A DNA stretch of 64,000 bases from Planctomycetota bacterium (GCA_009920765.1 RFZJ01000001.1:1-64000), one strand, 5' to 3'. Positions 27,887 to 38,282 are shown, counted from the first letter of the stretch. Notes: generated from the letters alone by a model not told the origin. Numbers and translations: made by a program.

Positions 27887-28348
27887 ATGCATATTATTTT
27901 CATCGATGCTGATGCCTGCCCGGTCAAGGACGAAATTTATCGTGTAGCCTGCAGATATTCCATGAAAGTTAACATCGTCGCAAATTCGACCATGCGGGTG
28001 CCTGCAAACCCCTTATTCACCATGGTGGTAAGGCCCGGATTTGGAACTGCTGATGATTGGATTGCAGAAAATACAGGCCCCGGTGACATTGTTATTACTG
28101 CTGATATTCCCCTTGCAGCCCGCTGCCTCGAAAAGGGTGCACTCGTCCTGAATGCCAAGGGAAAACAATTCACTGAAAATGACATTGGCACAGCTCTGGG
28201 AATGCGTAGTCTCATGGAAGAACTTCGCCAAAGTAATTTGGTTTCGGGGGGACCTTCTCCGATGGCTGCCAAGGATCGCTCTAAGTTTCTATCCAAAATT
28301 GATGAGCTTATTAATGCAGTTCGAAAAGCATACCCAGCACGAAAATAA
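27887..28348 (+). CDS. DUF188 (YaiI/YqxD) family protein
   Basis: A 153-residue protein starting MHIIFIDADACPVKDEIYR, the hallmark DADACPVK motif of the UPF0178/DUF188 family with a PIN-like nuclease fold. Other family segments are VVRPGFGTADDWIAE, GDIVITADIPLAARCL and LNAKGKQFTENDIG. Conserved acidic residues (Asp7, Asp9 and the D-D of the middle motif) suggest a metal site, but no activity has been established that I know of. The ATG at 27887 gives the normal family length; a TTG 17 codons earlier is rejected. Confidence 0.92.
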   Translation: MHIIFIDADACPVKDEIYRVACRYSMKVNIVANSTMRVPANPLFTMVVRPGFGTADDWIAENTGPGDIVITADIPLAARCLEKGALVLNAKGKQFTENDIGTALGMRSLMEELRQSNLVSGGPSPMAAKDRSKFLSKIDELINAVRKAYPARK

Positions 28349-28473
28349 ATTGCATTCTCCGAAACTTGCAGCCCACCCTAAGAAATGGCACTTAAAACCT
28401 TCAATCAACTGGATTATTCCAGATAGTTTGTACATAATTGAATTTTTGCTACCGTTCTTCAAGAGGAGATGTC

Positions 28474-29400
28474 ATGACCAACTTATCACGTAGAAGTTTG
28501 CTGGCTGGCGCAACGATCATCGGGCTATCCGGCACACAAGCACTGGCATTTGCAGACAACAAAAAACCCTTCAAATTCATGCTAAATACCAGCACCATAC
28601 GGGGGCAGAAACTTCCTCTTAAAGATCAGGTTGAAGTTGCAGCCAAGGCTGGATACGACGCCATCGAACCTTGGATTAGCGATATCGACCAATTCATCAA
28701 AGATGGCGGAAATCTCAAGGATATGGGCAAGCGCATCAAAGATAACGGCCTTACCATGGAAAGCGCCATTGGGTTCTTCGAATGGATTGTTGACGATGAG
28801 GAAAAACGAAAACAAGCTATCGAGCTTGCAAAAAAGACCATGGACAATCTGGCACAGCTAGGTGGAAAAAGACTTGCTGCGCCCCCAACAGGCGCAACCA
28901 ACAAGGCTGGTATTGATTTATATGAGGCTGCCAAGCGATATCGTGACTTACTTATCGCAGCAGGTCCTACAGGCGTAATACCTCAAGTTGAACTTTGGGG
29001 TTTTTCTAAAAACCTGAGCAAACTTGGAGAAGTGGCTTTGGTCGCAATCGAGGCAAAACATAAAGACGCCTGCATATTGGCGGATGTTTACCATTTATTT
29101 AAAGGTGGGTCTGATTTCGAGGGGTTGAAACAACTTGGGCAGGGAGCACTTCAAGTTTTTCATATGAATGATTATCCCAGGAATTTAAACTCTACAGAAA
29201 TTCAAGATAAGGATCGAGTTTATCCGGGTGATGGAATTGCACCATTAACAAGTATGCTAAAAACTTTGCGCAACAATGGTTTTAATGGATTTCTATCCCT
29301 GGAGCTATTCAATCGAGACTATTGGATGCAGGATGCGAATCTGGTGGCAAAAACAGGACTCGAGAAAATGAAAGCTGTCGTGGAAAAGAGTTTTAGTTAA
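28474..29400 (+). CDS. Tat-exported TIM-barrel sugar phosphate isomerase/epimerase-like protein
   Basis: A 308-residue protein. GAGGAG precedes ATG 28474 closely. The N-terminus SRRSLLAGATIIGLSGTQA is a twin-arginine signal ending near residue 27. The body is a xylose-isomerase-like TIM barrel: VAAKAGYDAIEPWIS, VIPQVELWGF (metal Glu), ACILADVYHLFKGGS (Asp/His), VFHMNDYP, RVYPGDGIAPL and GFLSLELFNRDYW. Export of a folded TIM barrel by Tat is common in planctomycetes. The metal ligands appear complete. It is a single-gene unit followed by a strong hairpin. Substrate unknown. Confidence 0.9.
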   Translation: MTNLSRRSLLAGATIIGLSGTQALAFADNKKPFKFMLNTSTIRGQKLPLKDQVEVAAKAGYDAIEPWISDIDQFIKDGGNLKDMGKRIKDNGLTMESAIGFFEWIVDDEEKRKQAIELAKKTMDNLAQLGGKRLAAPPTGATNKAGIDLYEAAKRYRDLLIAAGPTGVIPQVELWGFSKNLSKLGEVALVAIEAKHKDACILADVYHLFKGGSDFEGLKQLGQGALQVFHMNDYPRNLNSTEIQDKDRVYPGDGIAPLTSMLKTLRNNGFNGFLSLELFNRDYWMQDANLVAKTGLEKMKAVVEKSFS

Positions 29401-29430
29401 TTCGCAATAAATATAGTTACTACCAATTTT

Positions 29431-29474
29431 AAGGGAGGAAAAACGGCAAACCTCTTGCCCCGCTTTCCTCCCTT
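29431..29474 (+). terminator. Large two-step hairpin, probable terminator
   Basis: AAGGGAGGAAA (29431-29441) pairs perfectly with TTTCCTCCCTT (29464-29474). Inside it GGCAA (29445-29449) pairs with TTGCC (29455-29459). The T tract that should follow is weak (ATCTATTTGC). It lies 30 bases past the stop of the Tat-exported TIM-barrel gene. Confidence 0.55.
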
Positions 29475-29632
29475 ATCTATTTGCATAAAAATCCCTTGCC
29501 TTTGCCAACCCTTCTCGACTTGACTCGATTCTTCAAATAGGTATTGTTCCCAACTTCGTGAGATGGTGGAAAGATATTTCCGCTGGTAGATTTTTCTTAC
29601 TGGCACTTTGGTCTGAGACGGAAGGTGTGTTC

Positions 29633-31531
29633 ATGCGAAGCAAATCATACATGCAAAAGAAATCACCAAAAACTATTCATTGGAGCATGGCATTAGTGCT
29701 TGCTTTCTTGTCTGTTCTTCCAGGTTGCATGCATCAAACCCCCAGATTAGTAGCGGAAGAAGAAACGGAACGTGACCGTTACGGGGTTCGCACCTTGGGT
29801 GAATTTTGCACGGTAGGAAATGCAGATCCACTTCCCCTGGGTGGAATTGGGTTGGTTGTGGGACTAGATGGAACAGGTGCTGCCCCAACAAATGATGCCA
29901 ATCGAACCATGCTGGAAGATGATCTACGCAAGCAAGGTGTTAGAAACATTAAAGAAATGCTGGCAAGCAATAATGTAGCTCTTGTACTGATATCTGCCTC
30001 AATAGCTCCCGGAACTCGCAAGGGCGACACCTTGGATATCGAAATAACTTTACCGCCTCGCAGCAAGGCAACAAGTTTGCAGGGTGGATATTTAAAAGAG
30101 TGTATTTTGTATAATTACGATTTTGCAAAAAATCTCTCCCCTACTTACAACGGCCCCAAAAGCACCTTGCGTGGGCACCCTGTGGCCAAGGCTGAAGGAC
30201 CACTTTTGGTGGGTTTTGGCAAAGCAGGAGAGGATGACGAAGGCAGGGTAAAGTCTGGTAGGATTTGGGGAGGTGGAAAAGCCCAAATTGATTGGCCCTT
30301 TACACTTATTTTAAATCAAGACCAACAATTTGCGCGAGTATCTGGAATGATCTCTGACCAAATAAACGAAACTTTCCAAATCAGCAAAGGCGATCCAGGT
30401 GCTGTCATTGCAAGCACTAAAAACAATATATCCGTTTCATTAAGAGTTCCTGCACAATATAAATTAAACCATCCAAGATTTCTAAGGGTGGTACGACTTA
30501 TCCCCACCAAAGAAAATGATGCTGGTAAAGGTGGCCAGGGACGAGCCAACTACATCAAAAAACTTAATGAAGACCTTATGGATCCTAGTCGTTGCGTAAC
30601 AGCCGCCCTTAGACTTGAGGCTTTGGGGCAGGAAACTATCGGTACTTTAAAGAATGGCCTCAAGAGTGAACACCCATTGATTAGATTTAGTGCTGCTGAA
30701 TCCTTGGCTTATTTGGGCAGCCCCTCTTGTGGTGAAGAATTAGCAAGATCTGTTATTGATCAACCCATGCTTAGGGCTTTTTCCCTTACCGCTATGGCAT
30801 CGCTAGATGAAGCCATTTGCCAGGTCAAGTTACGAGAAATCCTTTACTCATGTACAGATGATGAGACTCGTTACGGGGCATTCCGGGCCTTACGGGCACT
30901 TGATGAGAAGAACGAAACAATCCAAGGCGAATTTTTAAACGAATCATTCTGGCTTCATAGGGTATCACCTGATACCCCAGGCATGGTTCATATCTCTACC
31001 AGCAAGCGCCCCGAAATCGTTTTATTCGGTAAAGAACCCGCCTTCAGGCCCCCCTTCTCTTTACTTGCAGGCGAATTCACCCTAACTTCGGGCAAAGATG
31101 ATGATAAATGCAATATTTCACGCATTCCACTCAGGAGTGGCAAAACCATGCGAAAATCAACCGGGCTTACAGTCAATGAGATCCTGCAAACCTTGGCAGA
31201 CATGGGCGCTCTTTACCCAGATGTCACCGAGCTTCTTCGCCAAGCTGATACCACTCAAGCCCTTACCTGCAGGGTGAGAAATGATGCACTTCCCCAGGCT
31301 GTTTCAGTGTATGATTTAGTCAAGGCGGGGAAAATGAAAAAAGGAAAAGGCGAAGAAATCGGACTAGCAATGGATGCCAGACCTGATCCTTCTGCAACTC
31401 CAAATTTATATGCTCCCATTAAGCCCTTAAGTTTTTCAACCGCTGAAGACCAGGAAGCTTTGCTTAACAAAAAACCAGCGACCAAGGATAAAGCTACCGC
31501 AGAGCGGCAAAAAATTGGACAGGATAAATAA
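29633..31531 (+). CDS. FlgI (P-ring)-like lipoprotein with a HEAT-like helical region
   Basis: A 632-residue protein with a lipoprotein signal (lipobox L29-P-G-C32). Residues about 50-320 resemble the flagellar P-ring protein FlgI: LGEFCTVGNADPLPLGGIGL, VVGLDGTGAAPTNDANRTML, NVALVLISASIAPGTRKGD and SLQGGYLKECILY. A helical segment with HEAT-type periodicity follows (RLEALGQETIGTLKNGL, IRFSAAESLAYLG, RYGAFRALRALDEKN), then a beta-rich C-terminus and a lysine-rich tail. True FlgI is about 370 residues, soluble and periplasmic. No flagellar gene is near. An envelope ring or scaffold role is inferred. GGAAGG lies 7 bases before the ATG. smc follows after 59 bases. Confidence 0.78.
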   Translation: MRSKSYMQKKSPKTIHWSMALVLAFLSVLPGCMHQTPRLVAEEETERDRYGVRTLGEFCTVGNADPLPLGGIGLVVGLDGTGAAPTNDANRTMLEDDLRKQGVRNIKEMLASNNVALVLISASIAPGTRKGDTLDIEITLPPRSKATSLQGGYLKECILYNYDFAKNLSPTYNGPKSTLRGHPVAKAEGPLLVGFGKAGEDDEGRVKSGRIWGGGKAQIDWPFTLILNQDQQFARVSGMISDQINETFQISKGDPGAVIASTKNNISVSLRVPAQYKLNHPRFLRVVRLIPTKENDAGKGGQGRANYIKKLNEDLMDPSRCVTAALRLEALGQETIGTLKNGLKSEHPLIRFSAAESLAYLGSPSCGEELARSVIDQPMLRAFSLTAMASLDEAICQVKLREILYSCTDDETRYGAFRALRALDEKNETIQGEFLNESFWLHRVSPDTPGMVHISTSKRPEIVLFGKEPAFRPPFSLLAGEFTLTSGKDDDKCNISRIPLRSGKTMRKSTGLTVNEILQTLADMGALYPDVTELLRQADTTQALTCRVRNDALPQAVSVYDLVKAGKMKKGKGEEIGLAMDARPDPSATPNLYAPIKPLSFSTAEDQEALLNKKPATKDKATAERQKIGQDK

Positions 31532-31590
31532 TTTATAACCGGGGGCATCAGGGCTCCTTCCCCTGAGCTACACCTTAAACGGAATTCTGC

Positions 31591-34500
31591 ATGCTAAAAA
31601 GTTTGGAATTAATCGGCTTCAAATCCTTTGCCGATAAAACAGACTTTAATTTCCCGCTTGGTATTACCGCCATCGTTGGGCCCAATGGTTCTGGCAAAAG
31701 CAACATTGTCGATGCAATTCGCTGGGTGCTGGGTGAACAAAGCGCCCGTAGCCTTAGAGGCGGGGAGATGACTGATGTTATCTTCAATGGTTCCGCATCA
31801 CGAAAAGGCAACGGTCTTGCAGAAGTTTCTCTTCTTTTTGACAACACAAAAAAAATATTCCAAACAGAGAGCACTGAGGTACAGGTAACACGCAGGGTTT
31901 ACAGAAATGGAGATAGCGAATACCTGATCAACCGCAAAACATGCAGGCTCAAAGATATAAAAGACCTCTTCATGGGCAGCGGGGCAGGTACAGATGCTTA
32001 CTGCATCATTGAACAGGGAAAAGTTGACGGACTTTTACAATCTTCCCCCAAAGACCGAAGAATCATTTTTGATGAAGCTGCGGGAATCAGCCGTTTCAAA
32101 ATCAAAAAACTTGAATCCCTGCGAAGGCTTGAACGCGTTGATCAAAATGTTGAACGCCTCAAGGATATTCTGGAAGAAGTAGAAAGGCAGTTGAAAACAG
32201 TAAGATTGCAGGCAACAAAGGCGCAGAAATGGCAGGAATATTCGGAGAGGCTGAAAGAATTACGCTTAAATCTTGGTCTTCAGGAATATTCACAACTTAC
32301 GGAAAATCTGGAGTCGGAATACACCAAGCTTGCCTCCCTAAAAAGCGACTTGGAACAAGGCCTATCAGAAACTGACGAACTGGAAAAAAAAGCCCGTGAA
32401 AAAGAAATTCTCATATCTCAACTGGATGAACAAATACGAAGCGGAGACCTGCTGATTTCGGAAGCCAGGCAAAATATTGCTGCAGGTGACTCTTCTAAAA
32501 AAAGCGACCGGGAATCCCTCGAAACCTCCGAACGAGATCTCCACCAAGCACGTAAATCCTTGATGGAGCATAACAAAAGATTATCACTACTTGAATCACA
32601 ACTCGATTCTCTCAGGCAGGAAGCAGAACTTGCAGAATCAAATTGCACCGCCTCAAAACAAATCGTTGAAACTCTTGAAAAAGCTGAAAAGGAAGCTTCT
32701 GAGGAAGATTCTTCCCTTCGCATTTCTGTCATAAAATCAAAGGAGGACCACCTTGAAAACATGCGCATGCTTGCAAGGCTTCAAAATGCCCTCACGGGCT
32801 CAAGGGCCAAACTAGAATCCTACCATCGGGAAGCAGAGAGGCTTCGCCAACGCAACGAAAATACTGTTGGAAGTTTGGCTGTTCTCGATGCAGAACTTGG
32901 TGAACTTGCAATCGCTGACGAAATTTTACAAATAAGATTGGCTGCTTCCAAAACCACCCTTCTTGATTTGGGAAAAGAAAAAGAAGCATTGGAGTTGGCT
33001 CGAGATCAATTCGCCAAGGAACTCTCTGAATTCCAGGCGAATCGAAGCGGAACAGTTAGCCGTCTCGAAGTTCTCGAAGGCTTGGAAAAAAGTTTGGAAG
33101 GCTTTGGAGTAGGACTTAAAGAAATCCTTGAGCTCAGCAAAGATCCCTCCTCACTTTTATGGAATACCATCCTGGGAGTTGTTGCAGATTTTCTAGAGGT
33201 ATCAAGTGAATTTGCCGCACTTATCGACCTTGCCCTTGGTGAAAAATCCCAGCGAATTCTTGTACAAGATCAAGAATCTTTAATTAAAGCTCTGGCATCG
33301 CTTTCAGCAGCTTTTTCAAGCAGGGTTTCTTTCCAAGGTTTTTTGCAACACAATGTTCATGTTGCAACTTTTTCCTCCGAAACATTGATTCTGCCAGAAA
33401 ACCAACCCGAGATCGTCGGCTGGGCCCATGAATTTGTCAAATGCAACAACCCAGATTTTCCAAATCTGCCTCAATGGCTATTAGGCCAAACTCTGATTGT
33501 TAAATCCATGGATTTTGCAAGAACCCTTTCCGCTTCCCATCCTTCCATTAGAATTTTGACCCTTTCAGGGGAAATTCTGGAAACCGATGGCACCCTTACC
33601 ATGGGAACCCATCACGCCGAAACAGGCATTCTTTCCCGTAAAGCTGAACTGAGGGAATTAAAAAATACGCTAATCCAAATTGAAGACTCCATCGCTTTGG
33701 CTCAATCCAGCTTGGACGAGACAAAAAGTGCGATTTCGCTTGCAGATACTCGAATTGAAAACCAAAGACGCGATATTGATATACTCTCAGAACAGTTGAG
33801 CGACCTTCGAGCTAGAATTGAACGACAAAAACAACGCAAAGATGGGATGGATGAAGAGTTAAAAGTCAGTGGCAATGAGCTAAGAAACCTTGATGATGAC
33901 ACAGAAAAAGAAACCAAGGAACTGGAGGTTTTTAAAAAGCAAGCCGAAGAACTTGAAGCAGTCTGTTTAAAAATGGAAGAAATCGTAAAGGCAGGAGAAG
34001 AAAGACTTCGCGAAATTGAACTCCAAAGACGGGCAAGGACTGAAAAAACAACCAGTGCTAGAGTTGCATTTGCACAGGCTCAAGAACGGGCAGATGCTTT
34101 CAAAAATAGGTTCAATTCTGCTAATGATGAACTTGCAAGCAGAAAAATTGAACAAAACAGAACCCTTACACAAATTCATGAAATAAAATTACGATCAGAC
34201 ACCTTGAATCTCTCGATTCTTAATGTTACTTCACAGCTTGCCCTATGGTTTCTGAAAAAAGATCAGGCAGAAGAAAAGGCCCGATTCCTTCAACTTGAAA
34301 AAGCCAATGCGGTTAAAGAAAAAGACATCTTTGCATCCAAGGCTTATTCCGACAGATCCGCATGGAGGAATAAACAAGAATTGGTGCATGGCCGCGAATT
34401 GGCGGTAAACGATCTGCAAGTGAGGCGCGACACTTTATGCACAAGGATGACTGAAGATTATGAAATCAACCTGGGTGAACTTTACTTGCAAAGGAAGAGC

Positions 34501-35229
34501 AACACAGAAAACACTGAACAAAACAACGCAATGCCTTCGATCGAAACCACGGTAATTGCAGATGAAATTACGGAACTGCGCAATAAGATTCATAGACTTG
34601 GGAATGTTAATATCGAATCACTCGAGGAACTGACCAGTTTAGAATTCAGGCATTCAAGCCTTAAAATACAATATGATGATTTGGTTTCAGGAAAAAAAGC
34701 CCTTGAAGAAATCATCAGCAAAATTAATGCAGACAGCAGGTCTCTATTCATCGAAACATTCCAGAATGTAAGAACTCACTTCCAGGATTTATTTCGAAAA
34801 CTATTTGGAGGCGGCATGGCCGATGTAATCCTTGAGGATGAGCAGGATGTTTTGGAATGCGGAATTGAGATCAAGGCAAAACCCCCGGGGAAAGAATTAC
34901 GAAGTATTTCCTTGATGAGTGGTGGGGAAAAAACCATGACTGCGGTAGCTTTACTTCTGGCAATTTTCCGAAATAAACCAAGCCCTTTTTGTCTTCTTGA
35001 CGAAGTCGATGCCGCTCTTGATGAAGCCAATGTAAATCGATTCACTAATGTATTACGAGATTTCATGGATAAAAGTCAGTTTATCCTTATTACCCATTCA
35101 AAAAGAACCATGGCATGTGCTGATGTTCTTTATGGGATTACCATGCAAGAATCCGGCATATCAAGAAGAATGGCAATCCGATTTCAAGATTGGCCCGCAG
35201 ACGAAAAAAAAGACACCCCTTCTGCTTGA
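31591..35229 (+). CDS. smc: Chromosome segregation protein SMC
   Basis: A 1212-residue SMC ATPase, the normal length, which compacts and segregates DNA with ScpA and ScpB. The N-terminal head has Walker A (GPNGSGKSN, near residue 32) and [13 protein letters not shown]-type sequence. Coiled coils flank a hinge around 510-670. The C-terminal head has the ABC signature [18 protein letters not shown] and Walker [17 protein letters not shown]. Neither ScpA nor ScpB lies in the window. The preceding FlgI-like gene is on the same strand 59 bases away, so the two may be co-transcribed. Confidence 0.97.
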   Translation: MLKSLELIGFKSFADKTDFNFPLGITAIVGPNGSGKSNIVDAIRWVLGEQSARSLRGGEMTDVIFNGSASRKGNGLAEVSLLFDNTKKIFQTESTEVQVTRRVYRNGDSEYLINRKTCRLKDIKDLFMGSGAGTDAYCIIEQGKVDGLLQSSPKDRRIIFDEAAGISRFKIKKLESLRRLERVDQNVERLKDILEEVERQLKTVRLQATKAQKWQEYSERLKELRLNLGLQEYSQLTENLESEYTKLASLKSDLEQGLSETDELEKKAREKEILISQLDEQIRSGDLLISEARQNIAAGDSSKKSDRESLETSERDLHQARKSLMEHNKRLSLLESQLDSLRQEAELAESNCTASKQIVETLEKAEKEASEEDSSLRISVIKSKEDHLENMRMLARLQNALTGSRAKLESYHREAERLRQRNENTVGSLAVLDAELGELAIADEILQIRLAASKTTLLDLGKEKEALELARDQFAKELSEFQANRSGTVSRLEVLEGLEKSLEGFGVGLKEILELSKDPSSLLWNTILGVVADFLEVSSEFAALIDLALGEKSQRILVQDQESLIKALASLSAAFSSRVSFQGFLQHNVHVATFSSETLILPENQPEIVGWAHEFVKCNNPDFPNLPQWLLGQTLIVKSMDFARTLSASHPSIRILTLSGEILETDGTLTMGTHHAETGILSRKAELRELKNTLIQIEDSIALAQSSLDETKSAISLADTRIENQRRDIDILSEQLSDLRARIERQKQRKDGMDEELKVSGNELRNLDDDTEKETKELEVFKKQAEELEAVCLKMEEIVKAGEERLREIELQRRARTEKTTSARVAFAQAQERADAFKNRFNSANDELASRKIEQNRTLTQIHEIKLRSDTLNLSILNVTSQLALWFLKKDQAEEKARFLQLEKANAVKEKDIFASKAYSDRSAWRNKQELVHGRELAVNDLQVRRDTLCTRMTEDYEINLGELYLQRKSNTENTEQNNAMPSIETTVIADEITELRNKIHRLGNVNIESLEELTSLEFRHSSLKIQYDDLVSGKKALEEIISKINADSRSLFIETFQNVRTHFQDLFRKLFGGGMADVILEDEQDVLECGIEIKAKPPGKELRSISLMSGGEKTMTAVALLLAIFRNKPSPFCLLDEVDAALDEANVNRFTNVLRDFMDKSQFILITHSKRTMACADVLYGITMQESGISRRMAIRFQDWPADEKKDTPSA

Positions 35230-35375
35230 TAACAAAAACCATAGTAATTTCGCCTATTTTACCAGCATTCAAATTTGAAAAAAAATCTACATCATCTGAC
35301 TAAAACTGGTCTTTCCACAAATTAACATTGAGGATAAAGGCAGATAGATCCCTTAATTTTTTGGAAGATACAACT

Positions 35376-36659
35376 GTGAAATACCCATTCTGGCTTAAAA
35401 AAACACTTGCGGAAGCAGGATTAGGCAACTGGATTCCAGCCGCAACAAATCTTTTTACTTTTCCTAACAATATCCTGGGCAGTTGCAGTGATAGAATTTT
35501 ACAGGGCGATTTCGAATCATTTGCAAACTCCCAAAATTTTCAAAATACACCCTCTCCTGATTATCTTGACCTTTCAAGCGATCACATCCAAGGGTTGGGA
35601 ATGCCAGTGCATGTGCTTCCTAGAACCCTGCCCACCAAGGATTTATCACCCCAGGAAGGATTTTCTGAAACACAACAGGCAGTTTCAAATTACCTTGATC
35701 TTGAATATGGTGTTTCGTTTAATGCAACGAAGGAAGTGTTGATTACAAATGGGATAACGCATGCGATTCAAACCGCACTGGAAACTTTTGTAAATCCAGG
35801 AGAAAATGTTCTTTTACCAGATCCATGCACTCCTACTCATGAACAACTTGTTCGCAATCACGGTGCTAATCCAATCTGGATCACTCTTAGGCATGAAGAT
35901 GGAAGATTGCATTTTTCCGAAACAGAATTAAAAAGACAGATGCGGAAAAGCAGAATTTCAATTTTATCAAGCCCTGCAATCCCAACAGGTGGTGTTTTTC
36001 ACGAGGAAGATTTTCTCAAAATAGGCACCTTTGCTTTAAAAAACAATTGCCTTTTGATTTGGGATAATTCTTTGATGGGTTTACAACTCGATGGAAACCC
36101 TTTCCATCCCGGGAACTTAAATGAAACCCGAAAGTTATCTCTTAATGCGGGCAGTTTAAGTATAAGCCACGGAATATCTGCGGCTAATGTGGGCTGGCTT
36201 ACAGGCAATGAAAATTTAATCGCCCCGTGCAAATTACTTTTGAAAATGCGCAATACAAGCACAAGCGTTTTGAGTCAACAAATCCTTGTTGATGCGATTC
36301 AAAAAGCACAAACAAAAGAATGGTATGAATTTCTGCATCGCCTTGGGGAAAACAGAAAACACAATTTTCAGAAACTTGCTGGGATGGGATTTGATCCTTT
36401 TTGGCCTGCGGGTGGACCATATATTTGGATTCCCATCTGGCGTAAAGAAATCAATTCAGTTCATTTTTGCCAGGAACTCGAATTAAATTACAAGGTTTTG
36501 ATTAAGGCAGGAACATCCTTCGGCCCTTCTGGTGCTGGTTATGCCAGGGTCAGTTTTGGTGTTGATGAAGGAAGATCGATTGAAGCGTTAAGAAGGATGG
36601 AGCTTTATCTGGATAATAAACCACTGACAAAAACGGAGCAAATCAGGCTGGCAGCTTAA
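35376..36659 (+). CDS. Aminotransferase class I/II-like protein lacking the PLP lysine
   Basis: A 427-residue fold-type I aminotransferase relative. GTG 35376 is chosen because GGAAG lies about 9 bases before it. Family landmarks can be followed: VLITNGITHAIQTALETF, the PGENVLLPDPCTPTHEQ strand, SSPAIPTGG (NPTG equivalent), LIWDNSLMG (DxxY equivalent) and ARVSFG (substrate-carboxylate Arg391). But the Schiff-base Lys is Ile263 in SLSISHGISAANVGW, the phosphate-binding Arg of that motif is Asn271, the NPTG Asn is Ile202, and the Tyr after the Asp is Leu. It probably cannot form a PLP aldimine and is a pseudoenzyme or has a new role. Its end overlaps the convergent cupin gene by 4 bases. Confidence 0.8.
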   Translation: MKYPFWLKKTLAEAGLGNWIPAATNLFTFPNNILGSCSDRILQGDFESFANSQNFQNTPSPDYLDLSSDHIQGLGMPVHVLPRTLPTKDLSPQEGFSETQQAVSNYLDLEYGVSFNATKEVLITNGITHAIQTALETFVNPGENVLLPDPCTPTHEQLVRNHGANPIWITLRHEDGRLHFSETELKRQMRKSRISILSSPAIPTGGVFHEEDFLKIGTFALKNNCLLIWDNSLMGLQLDGNPFHPGNLNETRKLSLNAGSLSISHGISAANVGWLTGNENLIAPCKLLLKMRNTSTSVLSQQILVDAIQKAQTKEWYEFLHRLGENRKHNFQKLAGMGFDPFWPAGGPYIWIPIWRKEINSVHFCQELELNYKVLIKAGTSFGPSGAGYARVSFGVDEGRSIEALRRMELYLDNKPLTKTEQIRLAA

Positions 36660-36985
36660 AGATAATCCTCACGGATGGGACTAAAGATATCAAGAGCTTC
36701 AGCACCTTCATCAAGTGACCAAACCTGATGAACCACATTTGAAGGAATTCGGTAAAAGTCACCTATTGCAAGTTCTTTTTTTTCATCACCTATTTTAAAA
36801 ATCGCCCTGCCCTTAAGCACAATTCCAATCTGCTCATGTGGGTGGCTATGGCTTTTAACCTCTGAATTGGGTTCCATCTTTACAAGGGACATCATCATCT
36901 GGGAAGCAGCACAGGTGGTTATCATGACTCCAGGAAAAATCTTATGCTTTGCCAACTCGTTGGGCAGTGGGAAAAACTCACTCAT
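36656..36985 (-). CDS. Small cupin-domain protein
   Basis: A 109-residue single-domain cupin. Cupin motif 1 is HSHPHEQIGIVLKGRAIFKIG (two His plus Glu, then Gly), and motif 2 is GDFYRIPSNVVHQVW with the third His. The four metal ligands therefore seem intact. The ATG at 36985 gives the normal length. A longer frame upstream would run into the preceding gene and reads like non-coding sequence. It begins 28 bases after the end of the secretin-N-like gene on the same strand. Likely a small metal-dependent binding protein or enzyme; substrate unknown. Confidence 0.85.
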   Translation of the reverse strand: MSEFFPLPNELAKHKIFPGVMITTCAASQMMMSLVKMEPNSEVKSHSHPHEQIGIVLKGRAIFKIGDEKKELAIGDFYRIPSNVVHQVWSLDEGAEALDIFSPIREDYL

Positions 36986-37013
36986 GGCAATTACACCCGT
37001 GAAAACTAATCGG

Positions 37014-38282
37014 TTACTTGGAACCAACCATGAAATGAAACTCTGCAGTTTGTCGAATGATAAGCGACATGGTGCTAGGTTCGAACACAATCGAACCAGC
37101 GCCCTCAGGTTGCCAGCTTTTTGGATCCAGAGCCATGATGCTATTGATGATATTTTGCACATTCTGAATGAAAACGGATTGATTATAATTCCCTGGGAGG
37201 GCCATATTCATATTGCCAATGATATCACCAATCGGATAGGCCCTGGTTGTCATCGTCTCCTTGGCACGATCAGGACTTGTAATGTGGATGGTTTTTTCTT
37301 TGATCACATACGAAAGGCCAAGATCAGATAGCACTTTCCTAAGAATCGTGCGGGTACTCCAACCACGGGAATTTACAGTAATAGGTGTTTCAGTCGTGAT
37401 ATTCAGCAATTGCAGTGCCTGTTGATCAATCACCAATGGGCTACCAAATTGCTTTTCCATGATATCAAGGAATGATTGAAAGGGTTCGTTTTTAAGACTA
37501 AAAGTCAAAGGAGAAGACATCGTATTCATGATTTTTCGATCTTCTTCACTAACTTTGGCACCCGCAGTACGGCGTTTTGATTTTTCGACCCAATCATCAG
37601 GAAACGACATTTCACCAGTAACGGGAATTGATGCCTTGAGAATATCTCGCTGAAGAGCAAGCATCATTTCCGAACGTGTGGCACGAAGTTTGGACTCGGC
37701 GCTGATATTATCCTGGAATTTGCTAAGCCTTCCAAGTGCTTGGATCTCAGTGTTATTTGGATATTTTTTAGCAAGCTCATCAAAACTACGATTAGCTTCA
37801 GCAGTTTGGCCATCTTTACGAAGATTTTTAATAGAGTCTATATTTCTGGCTAACTTGTCATTTTCTCGGGAGAGCCTCTCGATTTCTGCAAGTCGATCAT
37901 TAATCTGAGCCTGAGATTGCGCTGCTTCCAAACTTTTAGACGTGGCTACGCCTATGTTCTTTTCGTAGACCTTGATTTGTGACCGGAGTATTCGGGTGAG
38001 AGAATCGCGTTTTTCTGCAGGGAGCTGTTCATCACTTTCAATGCTTTCCAGAATCGGTTTTAAATATTCTGCGGCTCTCGTAAGAGAAAACTTGGATAAC
38101 CTTAAAGCTTCATTCAATGCCTGTCTGGCTTCATTCTCTCTTTTTTGAATTGCGACTTCCCGGAGTTGACGAGCACGCGTTACCAGTTCGTCTTCTGCAA
38201 AAGCAACAGAGTTGCCAATTGAAGCTAACGCCATGAAAGTTGCAGCAATTGCAAAGACACTTGTACGGTATGAAATAATCAT
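37014..38282 (-). CDS. Exported coiled-coil protein with secretin/TonB short N-terminal-like domain
   Basis: A 422-residue protein with a signal peptide (residues 1-29, VAFA-ED). A helical, charged coiled-coil stretch spans about 30-230 (AQINDRLAEIERLSRENDKLA). The C-terminal third has the STN/secretin N0-like pattern found in planctomycete proteins: FSLKNEPFQSFLDIMEKQFG, TRTILRKVLSDLGLSYVIKEK, then RAYPIGDI and a module beginning NQSVFIQNVQNIINSI. There is no secretin beta-barrel, so it cannot form an outer-membrane pore alone. It could be an accessory of a type II/IV-pilus-like machine or a stand-alone periplasmic protein. It is followed by the small cupin gene. Confidence 0.72.
   Translation of the reverse strand: MIISYRTSVFAIAATFMALASIGNSVAFAEDELVTRARQLREVAIQKRENEARQALNEALRLSKFSLTRAAEYLKPILESIESDEQLPAEKRDSLTRILRSQIKVYEKNIGVATSKSLEAAQSQAQINDRLAEIERLSRENDKLARNIDSIKNLRKDGQTAEANRSFDELAKKYPNNTEIQALGRLSKFQDNISAESKLRATRSEMMLALQRDILKASIPVTGEMSFPDDWVEKSKRRTAGAKVSEEDRKIMNTMSSPLTFSLKNEPFQSFLDIMEKQFGSPLVIDQQALQLLNITTETPITVNSRGWSTRTILRKVLSDLGLSYVIKEKTIHITSPDRAKETMTTRAYPIGDIIGNMNMALPGNYNQSVFIQNVQNIINSIMALDPKSWQPEGAGSIVFEPSTMSLIIRQTAEFHFMVGSK

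Noticed and set aside
36986-37162. N-terminal extension of the small cupin gene back to 37162
   Set aside because: It would overlap the secretin-N-like gene, reads like out-of-frame sequence, and the ATG at 36985 gives a complete normal cupin.
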